Notes: generated from the sequence alone by a model not told the origin. Shown: positions 54,637 to 62,849, counted from the stretch's first letter. The stretch: DNA of 64,000 bases from Isoptericola sp044389085 (GCF_044389085.1 NZ_JBIRXP010000001.1:1-64000); one strand, 5' to 3'. Translations and numbers: made by a program.

Positions 54637-55460
54637 GCCGGCCCAGGACCGCGACCCAGGTGGGCAAGGGGGTCGCCGTCACGCTGCTCCTGGTGTTCAC
54701 GCTGTTCCCGGCGTACTGGATGCTCGTCAGCGCGTTCGACGGGAAGGCCGGGCGGGGCTCGTCCTTCGTGCCCGCCGACCCGACGCTCGAGCACTTCGAG
54801 TTCGTGCTCACCGACGGCGGCTTCGACGTCTTCCTGCGCAACTCGCTGCTCGTGGCGCTCGCGACCGTGCTCGTCTCGTCGCTGCTCGCCCTGCTCGCCT
54901 CCGTGGCGGTGGCGCGGTTCCGCTTCAAGCTGCGCACCCAGGTGCTCATGCTCGTCCTGATCGTGCAGATGGTGCCGCTCGAGGCCCTCGTCATCCCGCT
55001 GTTCGTCCAGGTGCGCAACCTCGACCTGCTCGGCACGCTCACCGGCCTGGTCGTGGTCTACGTGGCGCTCGCGCTGCCGTTCGGCATCTGGATGCTGCGC
55101 GGGTTCGTCGCCGCCGTGCCGGTGGAGCTGGAGGAGGCCGCCTACCTCGACGGCGCCACCTGGGGCCGGATGTTCCGCTCGATCCTGCTGCCGCTCGTCG
55201 CGCCCGGCCTCGTGGCCACCAGCATCTTCAGCTTCATCACGGCGTGGAACGAGTTCGTCTTCGCGATGACGCTGCTCGGCGGCGAGACGCAGAACTACAC
55301 GGTGGCCATCGGCCTGCGGTCGTTCTTCGGCCAGCACTCGAACGACTGGGGCGCGATCATGGCCGCGTCGACCATCATCACCGTGCCCGTGATGGTCTTC
55401 TTCATCCTGGTCCAGCGGCGGCTCGCGTCGGGCCTCACCGCCGGGGCGGTGAAGGGATGA
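54633..55460 (+). CDS. Sugar ABC transporter permease, MalG type
   Basis: A 275-residue permease with six membrane helices, the EAA loop VELEEAAYLDGATWGRMFRSILLPLVAPG and the C-terminal hairpin typical of MalG-like proteins (ITVPVMVFFILVQRRLASGLTAGAVKG). The GTG at 54633 overlaps the previous stop and has GAAGGAGGAG just upstream. The same frame is open far to the left, through the binding protein region, but without coding sense there. Overlaps nagZ by four bases. Confidence 0.93.
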   Translation: MSRPRTATQVGKGVAVTLLLVFTLFPAYWMLVSAFDGKAGRGSSFVPADPTLEHFEFVLTDGGFDVFLRNSLLVALATVLVSSLLALLASVAVARFRFKLRTQVLMLVLIVQMVPLEALVIPLFVQVRNLDLLGTLTGLVVVYVALALPFGIWMLRGFVAAVPVELEEAAYLDGATWGRMFRSILLPLVAPGLVATSIFSFITAWNEFVFAMTLLGGETQNYTVAIGLRSFFGQHSNDWGAIMAASTIITVPVMVFFILVQRRLASGLTAGAVKG

Positions 55461-57151
55461 CCGGGTGGGGTGCCGGTTCCGGTGCCGGTGCCAGCGCCGG
55501 CGCCGGTACCGGCGCCGTCCGGCGGGCCGTGCACGGGCTGCTGCTGCCCGGCTTCACCGGCACCACGCCACCGGGCTGGCTGCTCGACGCGGCCCGCGCC
55601 GGGCTCGCCGGGGTGGTGCTCTTCGCGCACAACACGCCGGACCTCGCGACGACGACGGCGCTCACGGCACGCCTGCACGAGGCCGCGCCCGACCTGCTCG
55701 TCGCGACCGACGAGGAGGGCGGCGACGTGTCGCGGCTCGAGGCCGCGACCGGGTCCTCGCTGCCAGGCGCCGCGGCGCTCGGCGTCGTGGACGACGAGCG
55801 TCTCACCCGGGCCGCGGGCGAGGCCCTGGGCCGGCTGCTCGCGGCCGCCGGGATCGACCTCGACCTCGCGCCGGTGCTCGACGTCGACGCCCCCGGCAAC
55901 CCGGTCATCGGGGTGCGGGCCTTCGGCACCGAGCCGGCGGCCGTCGCGCGGCACGGCGTCGCGTTCGCCCGCGGCCTGCAGCACGGCGGCGTGGGCACGT
56001 GCGCCAAGCACTTCCCGGGCCACGGGTCCACGACCGTCGACTCGCACCTCGCGCTGCCCGTCGTCGACGCCGACCTCGACACCCTGCGGGGCCGCGACCT
56101 CGTGCCGTTCTCCGCGGCCCTCGCGCCCGGCGCGGGCACCGACGACGGGCCTGCGGCCGACGCGCTGATGACCGCCCACGTCGTCGTGCCGGCCCTCGGG
56201 CCCGCTCCGGCGTCACTCGAGCCCGCGGTCGCGGCGCTCGCCCGGGAGCTCGGCCACGCCGGGCCGATCATCACCGACGCGCTCGACATGCGCGCCGTCT
56301 CCGACGGCGTCGACGTCGGCGAGGCCGCGGTGCGCGCCGTGGAGGGCGGCGCGGACCTGCTCTGCCTCGGCACGACGACCGGCCGGGACGACGAGGCGCT
56401 GTTCCGCTCCGCCGTCGACGCCCTCGTGGCCGCCGTCGGCTCCGGGCGGCTGACGCAGGACCGGCTCTCCGCGTCCCGGCGGCGCACCGAGTCCCTGGCG
56501 CGGCGGCTGCGCGCTCGACGCGACGGGGCCGGCCCTGGCGCCGGGCCTGGCGCGGACACCGGAGCGGGTACCGCCGGGCGGGCCGAGGCCGCGCTCGCGG
56601 CGCTCGCGGAGGTGGGCGCCGAGGCGGCCCGGCGCGCGGTCCGTGCCGTCGGCCCGCGAGCGGCGCTCGCCGGTGCGCCCGACGTCGTCGACCTGCGGCT
56701 GCGGCTGGACCACGCCGCCGGCCGGACCGCGCAGCACGTGCTGCGGGCGCTGGCCGCGCGGTGGCCAGACGCCGTCGTGCACCCGGCCCTCGACGACGAC
56801 GGTGTCGCCGCGCTCCTGCGGGGGCTCGCCGGCCCGGCCGTGCCGACCCGTCCGGCCGACGCCGCGGGCGCTGTCCCCGGCGCGGCGCGACCGCTCGTCG
56901 TCGTCACGCGCGAACCCGTGCCCGGCGGGCCCGAGCACGCCCGGCTGGCCGTGCTGCAGGAGGCCCGCCCCGACCTCGTCGTCGTGCACACCGGCGCCCC
57001 GGCCGCGGGGGAGCGATGGCTCGCCGACCTCCCCGGTGGCCTGCCCGCGACCGTGCTGGCCTGCGGCACCGGCCGGGCCAACGCCGAGGCCGCCGTGGAC
57101 CTCCTCGCCGGGCCCGTCCCCGCGGCCGGTGCCCCGGGGGTGGCGCGATGA
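55457..57151 (+). CDS. nagZ: Beta-N-acetylhexosaminidase, glycoside hydrolase family 3
   Basis: Removes GlcNAc from muropeptides or GlcNAc-MurNAc. A 564-residue GH3 enzyme: acid/base dyad region AKHFPGHGSTTVDSHLALP (KHFPGHG at 184-190) and nucleophile Asp274 in ITDALDM, both specific for NagZ. The N-terminus (residues 2-20) is a low-complexity Gly/Ala/Ser run coded by GGTGCC-like repeats at 55464-55520, and there is no signal peptide, so it acts in the cytoplasm. Residues from about 375 form a C-terminal domain like that of Bacillus NagZ but variable. Translationally coupled to the permease and to anmK, so it likely hydrolyses an imported disaccharide. Confidence 0.9.
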   Translation: MTGWGAGSGAGASAGAGTGAVRRAVHGLLLPGFTGTTPPGWLLDAARAGLAGVVLFAHNTPDLATTTALTARLHEAAPDLLVATDEEGGDVSRLEAATGSSLPGAAALGVVDDERLTRAAGEALGRLLAAAGIDLDLAPVLDVDAPGNPVIGVRAFGTEPAAVARHGVAFARGLQHGGVGTCAKHFPGHGSTTVDSHLALPVVDADLDTLRGRDLVPFSAALAPGAGTDDGPAADALMTAHVVVPALGPAPASLEPAVAALARELGHAGPIITDALDMRAVSDGVDVGEAAVRAVEGGADLLCLGTTTGRDDEALFRSAVDALVAAVGSGRLTQDRLSASRRRTESLARRLRARRDGAGPGAGPGADTGAGTAGRAEAALAALAEVGAEAARRAVRAVGPRAALAGAPDVVDLRLRLDHAAGRTAQHVLRALAARWPDAVVHPALDDDGVAALLRGLAGPAVPTRPADAAGAVPGAARPLVVVTREPVPGGPEHARLAVLQEARPDLVVVHTGAPAAGERWLADLPGGLPATVLACGTGRANAEAAVDLLAGPVPAAGAPGVAR

Positions 57152-58446
57152 TCGTCATCGGCATCTCGTCCGGCACCAGCGTCGACGCGATCGACGCCGC
57201 CGCCGCGGACCTCGACCTGCGCCCGGACGGCACGCTGTCCCTGCGCCCGCTGGGGCATGCCGAGTACGCCTGGCCCGACCACCTGCGCCGCCGCATCCTC
57301 GCGGCGCTGCCGCCGGCCACCGCCGACCTCGGCGAGGTGTGCCAGCTCGACACCCTCGTCGGGCAGGAGCTCGGCGCCGCCGCCCGCCGCGCCGTCGACG
57401 ACCTCGCCGGCGGGGACGCGGACCTCGTGGCGTCGCACGGCCAGACGCTGCACCACTGGGTGGTGGCCGGCCGTGCGCGCGGCACCCTGCAGCTCGGCAA
57501 CCCGGCCTGGATCGCGGAGCGGACCCGGCGTCCCGTGGTGAACGACTTCCGGGTGGCCGACGTGGCCGCGGGCGGGCAGGGCGCGCCGCTCGTGAGCGTG
57601 CTCGACGCGCTGTGGCTGGGGCACGACGGGCCGGCGGGCACGGAGTACACCGCGGCGCTCAACGTGGGCGGCATCGCGAACGTGACCGTCGTCGGCGCGC
57701 ACGACGAGCCCGTGCTCGCGTGGGACACCGGGCCCGGCAACTGCCTGCTCGACGCCGCCGTGCAACGCCTCACCGGGCAGCCCTTCGACCGGGACGGCGA
57801 GCTCGCGGCCCGCGGCGTCGTCGACCCGGCGGCCCTCGACGCGCTGCTCGACGAGCCCTATTACGCCCTGCCGGTGCCGCGCTCCACCGGCCGCGAGCTC
57901 TACGACGGCGAGTACGTCGCGACGCGGCTCGCCGCCGCGGGCCTGCGGGCCGACGGACTCAGCACGCCCGACCTGGTCGCCACGCTCACCGAGCTCACCG
58001 CCGTCACCGTGGCACGGTCGCTCGCCGACCACGCGCCGGACGGGCCGGTCGGGCGCGTCGTGATCTCCGGCGGCGGGGCCCGGAACCCCGTGCTGCGCGA
58101 GCGGCTGCGGGCGCGGCTCCCGGCCGGCACCGCCCTCGTGACCGCGGACGAGCTGGGGCTGCCCGGCGACGCCAAGGAGGCGTACCTCTTCGCGCTGCTC
58201 GGCTTCCTCGGCGTGCACGGGGTGCCGGGGACCGCCCCCGGCCCGCACCGGCGGCAGGCGACCGGCGCCCGCCGGCCGGTGGTGCTGGGCTCGCTCACCC
58301 CGCCGAGCCCGCTGCCCGTGGAGGCGGCCCGCGTCCCGGTGCGGCGTCTCGCGCTCACCACCGCACCGAGCCAGGTCGTGCCCCGCGACCCGGCGCCGAG
58401 CGTCACGACGACCGCGCGCGACCTGACGAGAGGAAGCACCCGATGA
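57148..58446 (+). CDS. anmK: Anhydro-N-acetylmuramic acid kinase
   Basis: Opens the 1,6-anhydro ring and phosphorylates anhydro-MurNAc to MurNAc-6-phosphate with ATP. Family motifs: GISSGTSVDAIDAA at the N-terminus (usually GTMSGTSLDG), LVASHGQTLHH, LQLGNPAWIAERT, NVGGIANVTV and AWDTGPGNCLLDAAVQ, SGGGARNPVLRERL. 432 residues, with about 55 extra C-terminal residues after the usual end. ATGA overlaps with both neighbours. The substrate arises from lytic transglycosylase activity on peptidoglycan. Confidence 0.93.
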   Translation: MIVIGISSGTSVDAIDAAAADLDLRPDGTLSLRPLGHAEYAWPDHLRRRILAALPPATADLGEVCQLDTLVGQELGAAARRAVDDLAGGDADLVASHGQTLHHWVVAGRARGTLQLGNPAWIAERTRRPVVNDFRVADVAAGGQGAPLVSVLDALWLGHDGPAGTEYTAALNVGGIANVTVVGAHDEPVLAWDTGPGNCLLDAAVQRLTGQPFDRDGELAARGVVDPAALDALLDEPYYALPVPRSTGRELYDGEYVATRLAAAGLRADGLSTPDLVATLTELTAVTVARSLADHAPDGPVGRVVISGGGARNPVLRERLRARLPAGTALVTADELGLPGDAKEAYLFALLGFLGVHGVPGTAPGPHRRQATGARRPVVLGSLTPPSPLPVEAARVPVRRLALTTAPSQVVPRDPAPSVTTTARDLTRGSTR

Positions 58447-59429
58447 GCGGAGCGACCCTGCCCGACCCCGCCGTGCCCCCGGACGCCGTGCCCCCGGACG
58501 CGCCCTCGGACGACCTGCTCGCCGTCGCGCGCCTCGTCTCCCCGACGGAGGAGCGCAACCCGCGCACCACCGACATCGACCTGCTCCCGTCCGCCGACGT
58601 GGTGCGCCTCATCCTCGACGAGGACGCCGGCGTCGCCAGCGTGGTGCGCGCCGAGCGGTTCCGCGTCACGCAGGCCGTGGAGCTGGCCGTCGCCGCCGTC
58701 CGCGCCGGCGGCCGCGTGCACTACGTGGGGGCGGGGACGTCGGGACGCCTCGGCGTGCTGGACGCCGTCGAGCTGCTGCCCACCTACGGGGTCGGCCCCG
58801 AGTGGTTCGACGCGCACCTCGCCGGCGGGCCCGACGCGATGACCGTCTCGGTGGAGGGTGCGGAGGACGACGCCTCGGGCGGCCGGCGCGACCTCGACCA
58901 CGTCGGCCCGCACGACCTCGTCGTCGGGCTGGCGGCCTCCGGGCGCACCCCGTACGTGGGCGGCGCGCTCGACCTCGCGCGTGAGCGCGGGGCGCGCACC
59001 GCCCTGGTCAGCGCCAACCCGGCCGCGCCGCTGGCCGACCAGGTCGACGTCGCGATCCTGCTCGACACGGGGCCCGAGGCCGTCACCGGATCGACCCGGA
59101 TGAAGGCCGCCACCGCGCAGAAGATCGTGCTCAACACGTTCTCCACCGCGACGATGATCCGGCTCGGCAAGACGTACTCGAACCTCATGGTCGACGTGCG
59201 CGCGTCGAACGCCAAGCTCCGTGCCCGCCTCGTGCGGCTGCTGAGCCAGGCGACCGGCCTCGCCCCCGAGGTCTGCGCGCCGGTGCTCGCCGACGCCGGC
59301 GGCGACGTCCAGGTCGCGCTGGTCATGCTGCTCGCCGGGGTGGACGCCGAGCACGGGCGCGCCGCCCTCGACGGCGGCGACGGCGTCCGCGGCGCTCTCG
59401 GAAGGCTGGGCGCCGCCCCGCCGAGGTAG
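58443..59429 (+). CDS. murQ: N-acetylmuramic acid 6-phosphate etherase
   Basis: Cleaves the lactyl ether of MurNAc-6-phosphate to GlcNAc-6-phosphate and D-lactate. 328 residues with a SIS domain: GAGTSGRLGVLDAVELLPTYG (catalytic Glu in DAVEL), VEGAEDDASGGRRDL, VGLAASGRTPYV, TGSTRMKAATAQKIVLN. The N-terminus repeats PPDAV (15-base duplication at 58470-58499). GAGAGGAAGC lies before the ATG, which overlaps the anmK stop. The stop codon TAG is part of the first unit of the 20-bp repeat array that follows. Confidence 0.95.
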   Translation: MSGATLPDPAVPPDAVPPDAPSDDLLAVARLVSPTEERNPRTTDIDLLPSADVVRLILDEDAGVASVVRAERFRVTQAVELAVAAVRAGGRVHYVGAGTSGRLGVLDAVELLPTYGVGPEWFDAHLAGGPDAMTVSVEGAEDDASGGRRDLDHVGPHDLVVGLAASGRTPYVGGALDLARERGARTALVSANPAAPLADQVDVAILLDTGPEAVTGSTRMKAATAQKIVLNTFSTATMIRLGKTYSNLMVDVRASNAKLRARLVRLLSQATGLAPEVCAPVLADAGGDVQVALVMLLAGVDAEHGRAALDGGDGVRGALGRLGAAPPR

Positions 59430-59691
59430 TCCGAGCCCCCGCGAGGTAGTCCGACTCCCCGCGAGGTAGTTCAGCCCTCGCCGAGGTAGTTCGAATCGTG
59501 CCGAGGTAGTTCGGGCAAAAAGCATTTTCGCGGCATATCGCGGCGCCATCGCGCGGAGGTGGGACTACCTCGCGGGGGCTCGGACTACCTCGGCGAGGGA
59601 TGAACTACCTCGTGGGGGCTCGGACTACCTCGGCGAGGGATGAACTACCTCGGCAGGAGATGAACTACCTCGGCGGGGGATGGACTACCTC
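59423..59691. repeat. Head-to-head array of 20-bp GAGGTAGT repeats between convergent genes
   Basis: GAGGTAGT recurs on the plus strand at 59423, 59443, 59463, 59483 and 59503, exactly every 20 bases. After 53 bases of different sequence (AAAA-AGCA-TTTT and CGCGGCATATCGCGG) its reverse complement ACTACCTC occurs seven times at 59564, 59584, 59604, 59624, 59644, 59664 and 59684, again every 20 bases. The other 12 bases vary around YCRWSCCYSGCC. A 39-base direct repeat (59574-59612 and 59614-59652) shows recent unit duplication. The first unit contains the murQ stop and the last unit the yggS stop, both as AGG TAG. Transcripts from either side could fold the two arms together. Function unknown. 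Confidence 0.92.
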
Positions 59692-60458
59692 GCGGGGGCG
59701 GGACGGGCGCCGAAGACGGCGGTACCGACGCGGACGACGGTGGCGCCCTCGGCGACGGCGAGCTCGAGGTCGCCGGTCATGCCCATGGAGAGCTCTCGGG
59801 CGTCGGCGGTACCCGGCGCCCCGCCGGCGAGGACGCCGTCGCGAATCTCCCGCAGCCGGGCGAAACCGGCGCGCACCAGCGCCTCGTCGCGATGCTCACC
59901 CAGGCGCGCGCCGATCGTCATGAACCCGCTCAGCCGCAGGCCCGGCAGCGCCGCGACGTCGACGGCGAGCGCCGCGGCGTCGTCGGGCGCGACGCCGGAC
60001 TTGCTCTCCTCGCCGGAGACGTTGACCTGCACGAGGACGTCGAGCGTGCGGCCGTCGCGCTCGCAGCGGGTGGACAGGGCGCGCGCGATCGCGAGGGAGT
60101 CCACGGAGTCGACGGCGGTGGCCGACGAGAGCACCTGGTTGACCTTGTTCTTCTGCAGGTGGCCGATGAGGTGGGCCTCGACCCGGCCCGCGCCGACGAG
60201 GTCCGCCAGGGCCGGCGCCTTGGCGACGAGCTCCTGCACCCGGTTCTCGCCGATCAGCACCGGCCGGTCGTCGCCCGCCGCGGCGGCCCTCTCGAGCGCG
60301 GCCCGCACGCCGGCGAGCACCGTCTCGGCGTCCTGGGTCTTGGTGGCCAGCAGGACGCGGACCTCGCGCGGTTCGCGGTCGGCGGCGCGCGCGGCGTCGG
60401 CGACACGGTCGTGGACGGCGGCCAGGCGTGCGGGGATCCCGGAACACTCGGTGGGCAT
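59685..60458 (-). CDS. YggS-family PLP homeostasis protein
   Basis: PLP-binding protein of the YggS/PROSC (alanine racemase-like barrel) family, which balances PLP and amino acids. 257 residues: PLP Lys in VRVLLATKTQDAETV, LIGENRVQEL, HLIGHLQKNKVNQVL, VLVQVNVSGEESKSGV, and LSMGMTGDLELAVAEGATVVRVGTAVFG near the end. TAGACT lies 6 nt before the ATG (60465-60470 on the minus strand); no ribosome site. Its TAG stop lies in the last unit of the repeat array. In many actinobacteria this gene is in the cell-division cluster, which is not the case here. Confidence 0.93.
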   Translation of the reverse strand: MPTECSGIPARLAAVHDRVADAARAADREPREVRVLLATKTQDAETVLAGVRAALERAAAAGDDRPVLIGENRVQELVAKAPALADLVGAGRVEAHLIGHLQKNKVNQVLSSATAVDSVDSLAIARALSTRCERDGRTLDVLVQVNVSGEESKSGVAPDDAAALAVDVAALPGLRLSGFMTIGARLGEHRDEALVRAGFARLREIRDGVLAGGAPGTADARELSMGMTGDLELAVAEGATVVRVGTAVFGARPAPAR

Positions 60459-60566
60459 GGCGCCAGTCTACGAACGACCACGACCGTGCCCGAGAGGCGG
60501 CGACCAGGGTCCGCTCAGGGGCATCCCCGGTGGTGCGGTCCGTGGCTGAGCGGGGAGGATGGTCGC

Positions 60567-60965
60567 GTGAAGGCCCTGCTCAACATCATCTGGCTCGTCT
60601 TCGGCGGCTTCTGGCTCGCGCTCGGCTACGCCGCGGCGGGCATCCTGTGCTGCATCACGATCGTCGCGATCCCGTGGGGCATCGCGTCGTTCCGCATCGC
60701 GGGGTACGCGTTGTGGCCGTTCGGTCGCGCCGTCGTCGACAAGCCGGGCGCCGGCGGCTGGTCCGTGCTGGGCAACATCATCTGGATCATCTTCGCGGGC
60801 ATCTGGCTCACCATCGGGCACATCACGACCGCGGTCGCCCAGGCGATCACGATCATCGGCATCCCGCTGGCGATCGCGAACCTCAAGATGATCCCGATCT
60901 CGCTGCTGCCGCTCGGCAAGGACATCGTGCCCAGCGACGCGCGGTACCCGACCTACCAGCACTGA
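60567..60965 (+). CDS. YccF-family inner membrane protein
   Basis: A 132-residue membrane protein with two tandem copies of the YccF domain: LLNIIWLVFGGFWLALGYAAAG and LGNIIWIIFAGIWLTIGHITTA, each followed by a CITIVAIPWGIASFRIAGYALWPFG-like segment. Function of the family is unknown. GGGGAGG stands before the GTG start. Divergent from yggS with a gap of 108 bases. Confidence 0.88.
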   Translation: MKALLNIIWLVFGGFWLALGYAAAGILCCITIVAIPWGIASFRIAGYALWPFGRAVVDKPGAGGWSVLGNIIWIIFAGIWLTIGHITTAVAQAITIIGIPLAIANLKMIPISLLPLGKDIVPSDARYPTYQH

Positions 60966-60997
60966 CCGACCAGTACTGACGGGCCGGCACCGACCTG

Positions 60998-61510
60998 TCA
61001 GGCCCGGCCGATCGGCGCCGTCGTCCCGCCCGTGAGGCGCAGCAGGTCGTCGGGGGCGAGCGAGACGTCCAGGCCGCGCCGTCCCCCGGAGACGTAGACG
61101 ACGTCGAAGCGCGCCGCGGACTCGTCGAGCACGGTGGTGTGGCGCTGCTTCTGCCCGAGCGGCGAGATGCCGCCCACCACGTAGCCGGTGGCGCGCTGCG
61201 CCGCGGCCGGGTCCGCCATCGTCGCCCGCTTGCCGCCCACGGCACGGGCCAGCGCCTTGAGGTCGAGGCTGCCGTCCACCGGGACGATGCCGACGACGAG
61301 CCGCCCGTCCACGTCCGTCAGGAGCGTCTTGAAGACCTGCGCCGGGTCCGCGCCCAGCGCAGCGGCGGCCTCCAGGCCGTAGCTCAGGTCCGACGCCGGG
61401 TCGTGCTCGTAGGTGTGCAGGCCGTAGGCCACGCCGGCCCGGTCGAGCGCGACGACCGCGGGCGTCCCGTGCGAGGCGTGCGGCTTCGTCTTCGGCACCT
61501 TCTTCGACAC
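60998..61510 (-). CDS. ybaK: YbaK-type Cys-tRNA(Pro)/Cys-tRNA(Cys) deacylase
   Basis: Trans-editing factor that hydrolyses Cys-tRNA(Pro) made by ProRS. 170 residues with HDPASDLSYGLEAAAALGADPAQVFKTLL, the catalytic Lys in FKTLL, KALARAVGGKRATMADPAAAQRATGYVVGGISPLGQKQRHTTVLDE (GGISPxG loop) and VYVSGGRRGLDVSLAPDDLL. The GTG at 61510 is chosen since the preceding bases are a structured intergenic region and a CACAAT box lies 7 nt upstream. Confidence 0.93.
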   Translation of the reverse strand: MSKKVPKTKPHASHGTPAVVALDRAGVAYGLHTYEHDPASDLSYGLEAAAALGADPAQVFKTLLTDVDGRLVVGIVPVDGSLDLKALARAVGGKRATMADPAAAQRATGYVVGGISPLGQKQRHTTVLDESAARFDVVYVSGGRRGLDVSLAPDDLLRLTGGTTAPIGRA

Positions 61511-61534
61511 GCCGCCGATTGTGCCCTGCCGAAA

Positions 61535-61599
61535 GCAACGTGCGTGCTGAATTTCTCCTCGAACAGGAGGTTTGAGGAACAAGCCAGCACGCACGTTGC
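61535..61599. repeat. Nested inverted repeat between divergent genes
   Basis: GCAACGTGCGTGCT (61535-61548) and its exact complement (61586-61599) form a 14-bp stem, with an inner hairpin CTCCT-N5-AGGAG (61555-61569). The enclosed sequence is AT-richer than the genome. It lies between the start of ybaK (61510, minus) and tauE (61619, plus), upstream of both -10 boxes. Confidence 0.7.
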
Positions 61600-61618
61600 G
61601 CCCGGGTACGGTGGGGCG

Positions 61619-62374
61619 GTGCTCCTCCTTCTCGTCCTCGCGATCCTGGTGGGAGGGGCACTCCAGCGGGTGACGGGCATGGGGTTCGGCCTCGTGGCCG
61701 GCCCGTTCATCGTGCTCCTGGCCGGGCCGCTCGAGGGCGTGCTGTTCGTCAACCTGACGGGCGCGATCGCCTCCGCGCTCATCCTGGGGCGAGTCGCGCG
61801 GGACGTGGACTGGCGGCGGTACGCCTGGCTGGCCGCGACGTCGGTGGCCGTCATGGTGCCCGCCGCGCTGCTGCTGCGGGACGCGAGCCGCGCGGCGCTC
61901 GAGGTCGCCGTGGGTGCCCTCGTCGTCGTGGCGATGACGCTCGCCGTCGTCACGTCCCGGCTGCGGCGCGCCGGACGTCGCCCGGTGCGGCCGGAGGCCC
62001 GCGTGCCGTTGGTCGTCACCGGCGTCGCGAGCGGCGTGGGCAGCGTGGCGGCGGGCATCGGCGGCCCGCCCGTGGCGATCTACTCCGTGCTCAGCGGCTG
62101 GGAGCCACGCGCCTTCGCCGCGACGGCGCAGCCGTTCTTCGCGACCAACGCGCTGGCCGCGCTGGTCGCGAAGCTGACCCTCACCGACGCGTCCTTCCCG
62201 CCCTTCGACGTCTGGCAGTGGGCGGCCGTCCTGGCCGCGATCGTGGTGGGGCTCGCCGTCGGCGACTGGCTCACCCCGCGCGTCCCCGCGCCCGCGGTGC
62301 GACGCGGGCTGATCGTGCTCGCCTACGTCGGCGGGGTCGCCACCCTCGTGCAGGGCCTGCTGCGCCTCGGCTGA
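61619..62374 (+). CDS. TauE/SafE-family permease
   Basis: A 251-residue membrane protein of the sulfite/anion exporter family with about seven to eight helices: ILVGGALQRVTGMGFGLVAGPFIVLLAG near the start (first domain) and VTGVASGVGSVAAGIGGPPVAIYSVL in the second half, the duplicated TauE motif. Substrate is unknown. TACGGT (61607-61612) lies 6 nt before the GTG start, without a ribosome site. The open frame upstream to 61139 runs antisense through ybaK and is not coding. Confidence 0.85.
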   Translation: MLLLLVLAILVGGALQRVTGMGFGLVAGPFIVLLAGPLEGVLFVNLTGAIASALILGRVARDVDWRRYAWLAATSVAVMVPAALLLRDASRAALEVAVGALVVVAMTLAVVTSRLRRAGRRPVRPEARVPLVVTGVASGVGSVAAGIGGPPVAIYSVLSGWEPRAFAATAQPFFATNALAALVAKLTLTDASFPPFDVWQWAAVLAAIVVGLAVGDWLTPRVPAPAVRRGLIVLAYVGGVATLVQGLLRLG

Positions 62375-62387
62375 GGAGGGGGCGGGC

Positions 62388-62849
62388 TCAGACCGGCCGG
62401 TCGCCCTCGTCGCGGCGCGGGGCGACCGCGGGCCCGTCCGCCGGCCCGTCGGCGCGGTGCTCGGGCGCGTGCCCCTGGGTGCCCTGGTCGGGGTCCAGCT
62501 CGTCCGCGCGGCGCAGGCGCTCGTCGACCTCGGCCCGGTGCTCGGCGAGGCTCGCGTCCCTGGCGCGGGCCTGCTCCTGCAGGCGCGCCGCCTCGGCGGC
62601 CTTCTGGTCGGCCTCCGCCTGCGACATCCGGGCCTCGGCGTCGAGCCTGGCGGTGGCCGCCTCGCGCTCCTGGACGGCGATCCGGTCGTGCTCCGCCTGC
62701 CGGCGCAGCTCGGCGGCCTCGTCGCGTCGCTCCTCGCGGCGGCGGGCCTCGGCGGCCCGGGAGCGGCGGGCGAGGGCCATCGCGACGAGCACGATCAGCA
62801 GCACGACGACGACGGCGACGACGATCCAGACGATGGTCGTGGTGTCCAT
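62388..62849 (-). CDS. Small membrane-anchored coiled-coil protein
   Basis: A 153-residue protein. One membrane helix at residues 6-27 (IVWIVVAVVVVLLIVLVAMAL) is followed by about 85 residues of charged heptad-like Arg/Glu/Ala sequence (coiled coil) and a disordered acidic C-terminus. AGGAG precedes the ATG. No family function recognised; convergent with tauE with a 13-base gap. Confidence 0.68.
   Translation of the reverse strand: MDTTTIVWIVVAVVVVLLIVLVAMALARRSRAAEARRREERRDEAAELRRQAEHDRIAVQEREAATARLDAEARMSQAEADQKAAEAARLQEQARARDASLAEHRAEVDERLRRADELDPDQGTQGHAPEHRADGPADGPAVAPRRDEGDRPV

Noticed and set aside
59423..59510. GAGGTAGT equals the seed of animal let-7 microRNA
   Set aside because: Coincidence of eight bases; there is no such pathway in bacteria.
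59423..59691. CRISPR-like array of short repeats
   Set aside because: The repeated core is only 8 bases, units abut every 20 bases, there are no unique spacers of 30 bases, the orientation flips in the middle, and no cas gene is near.
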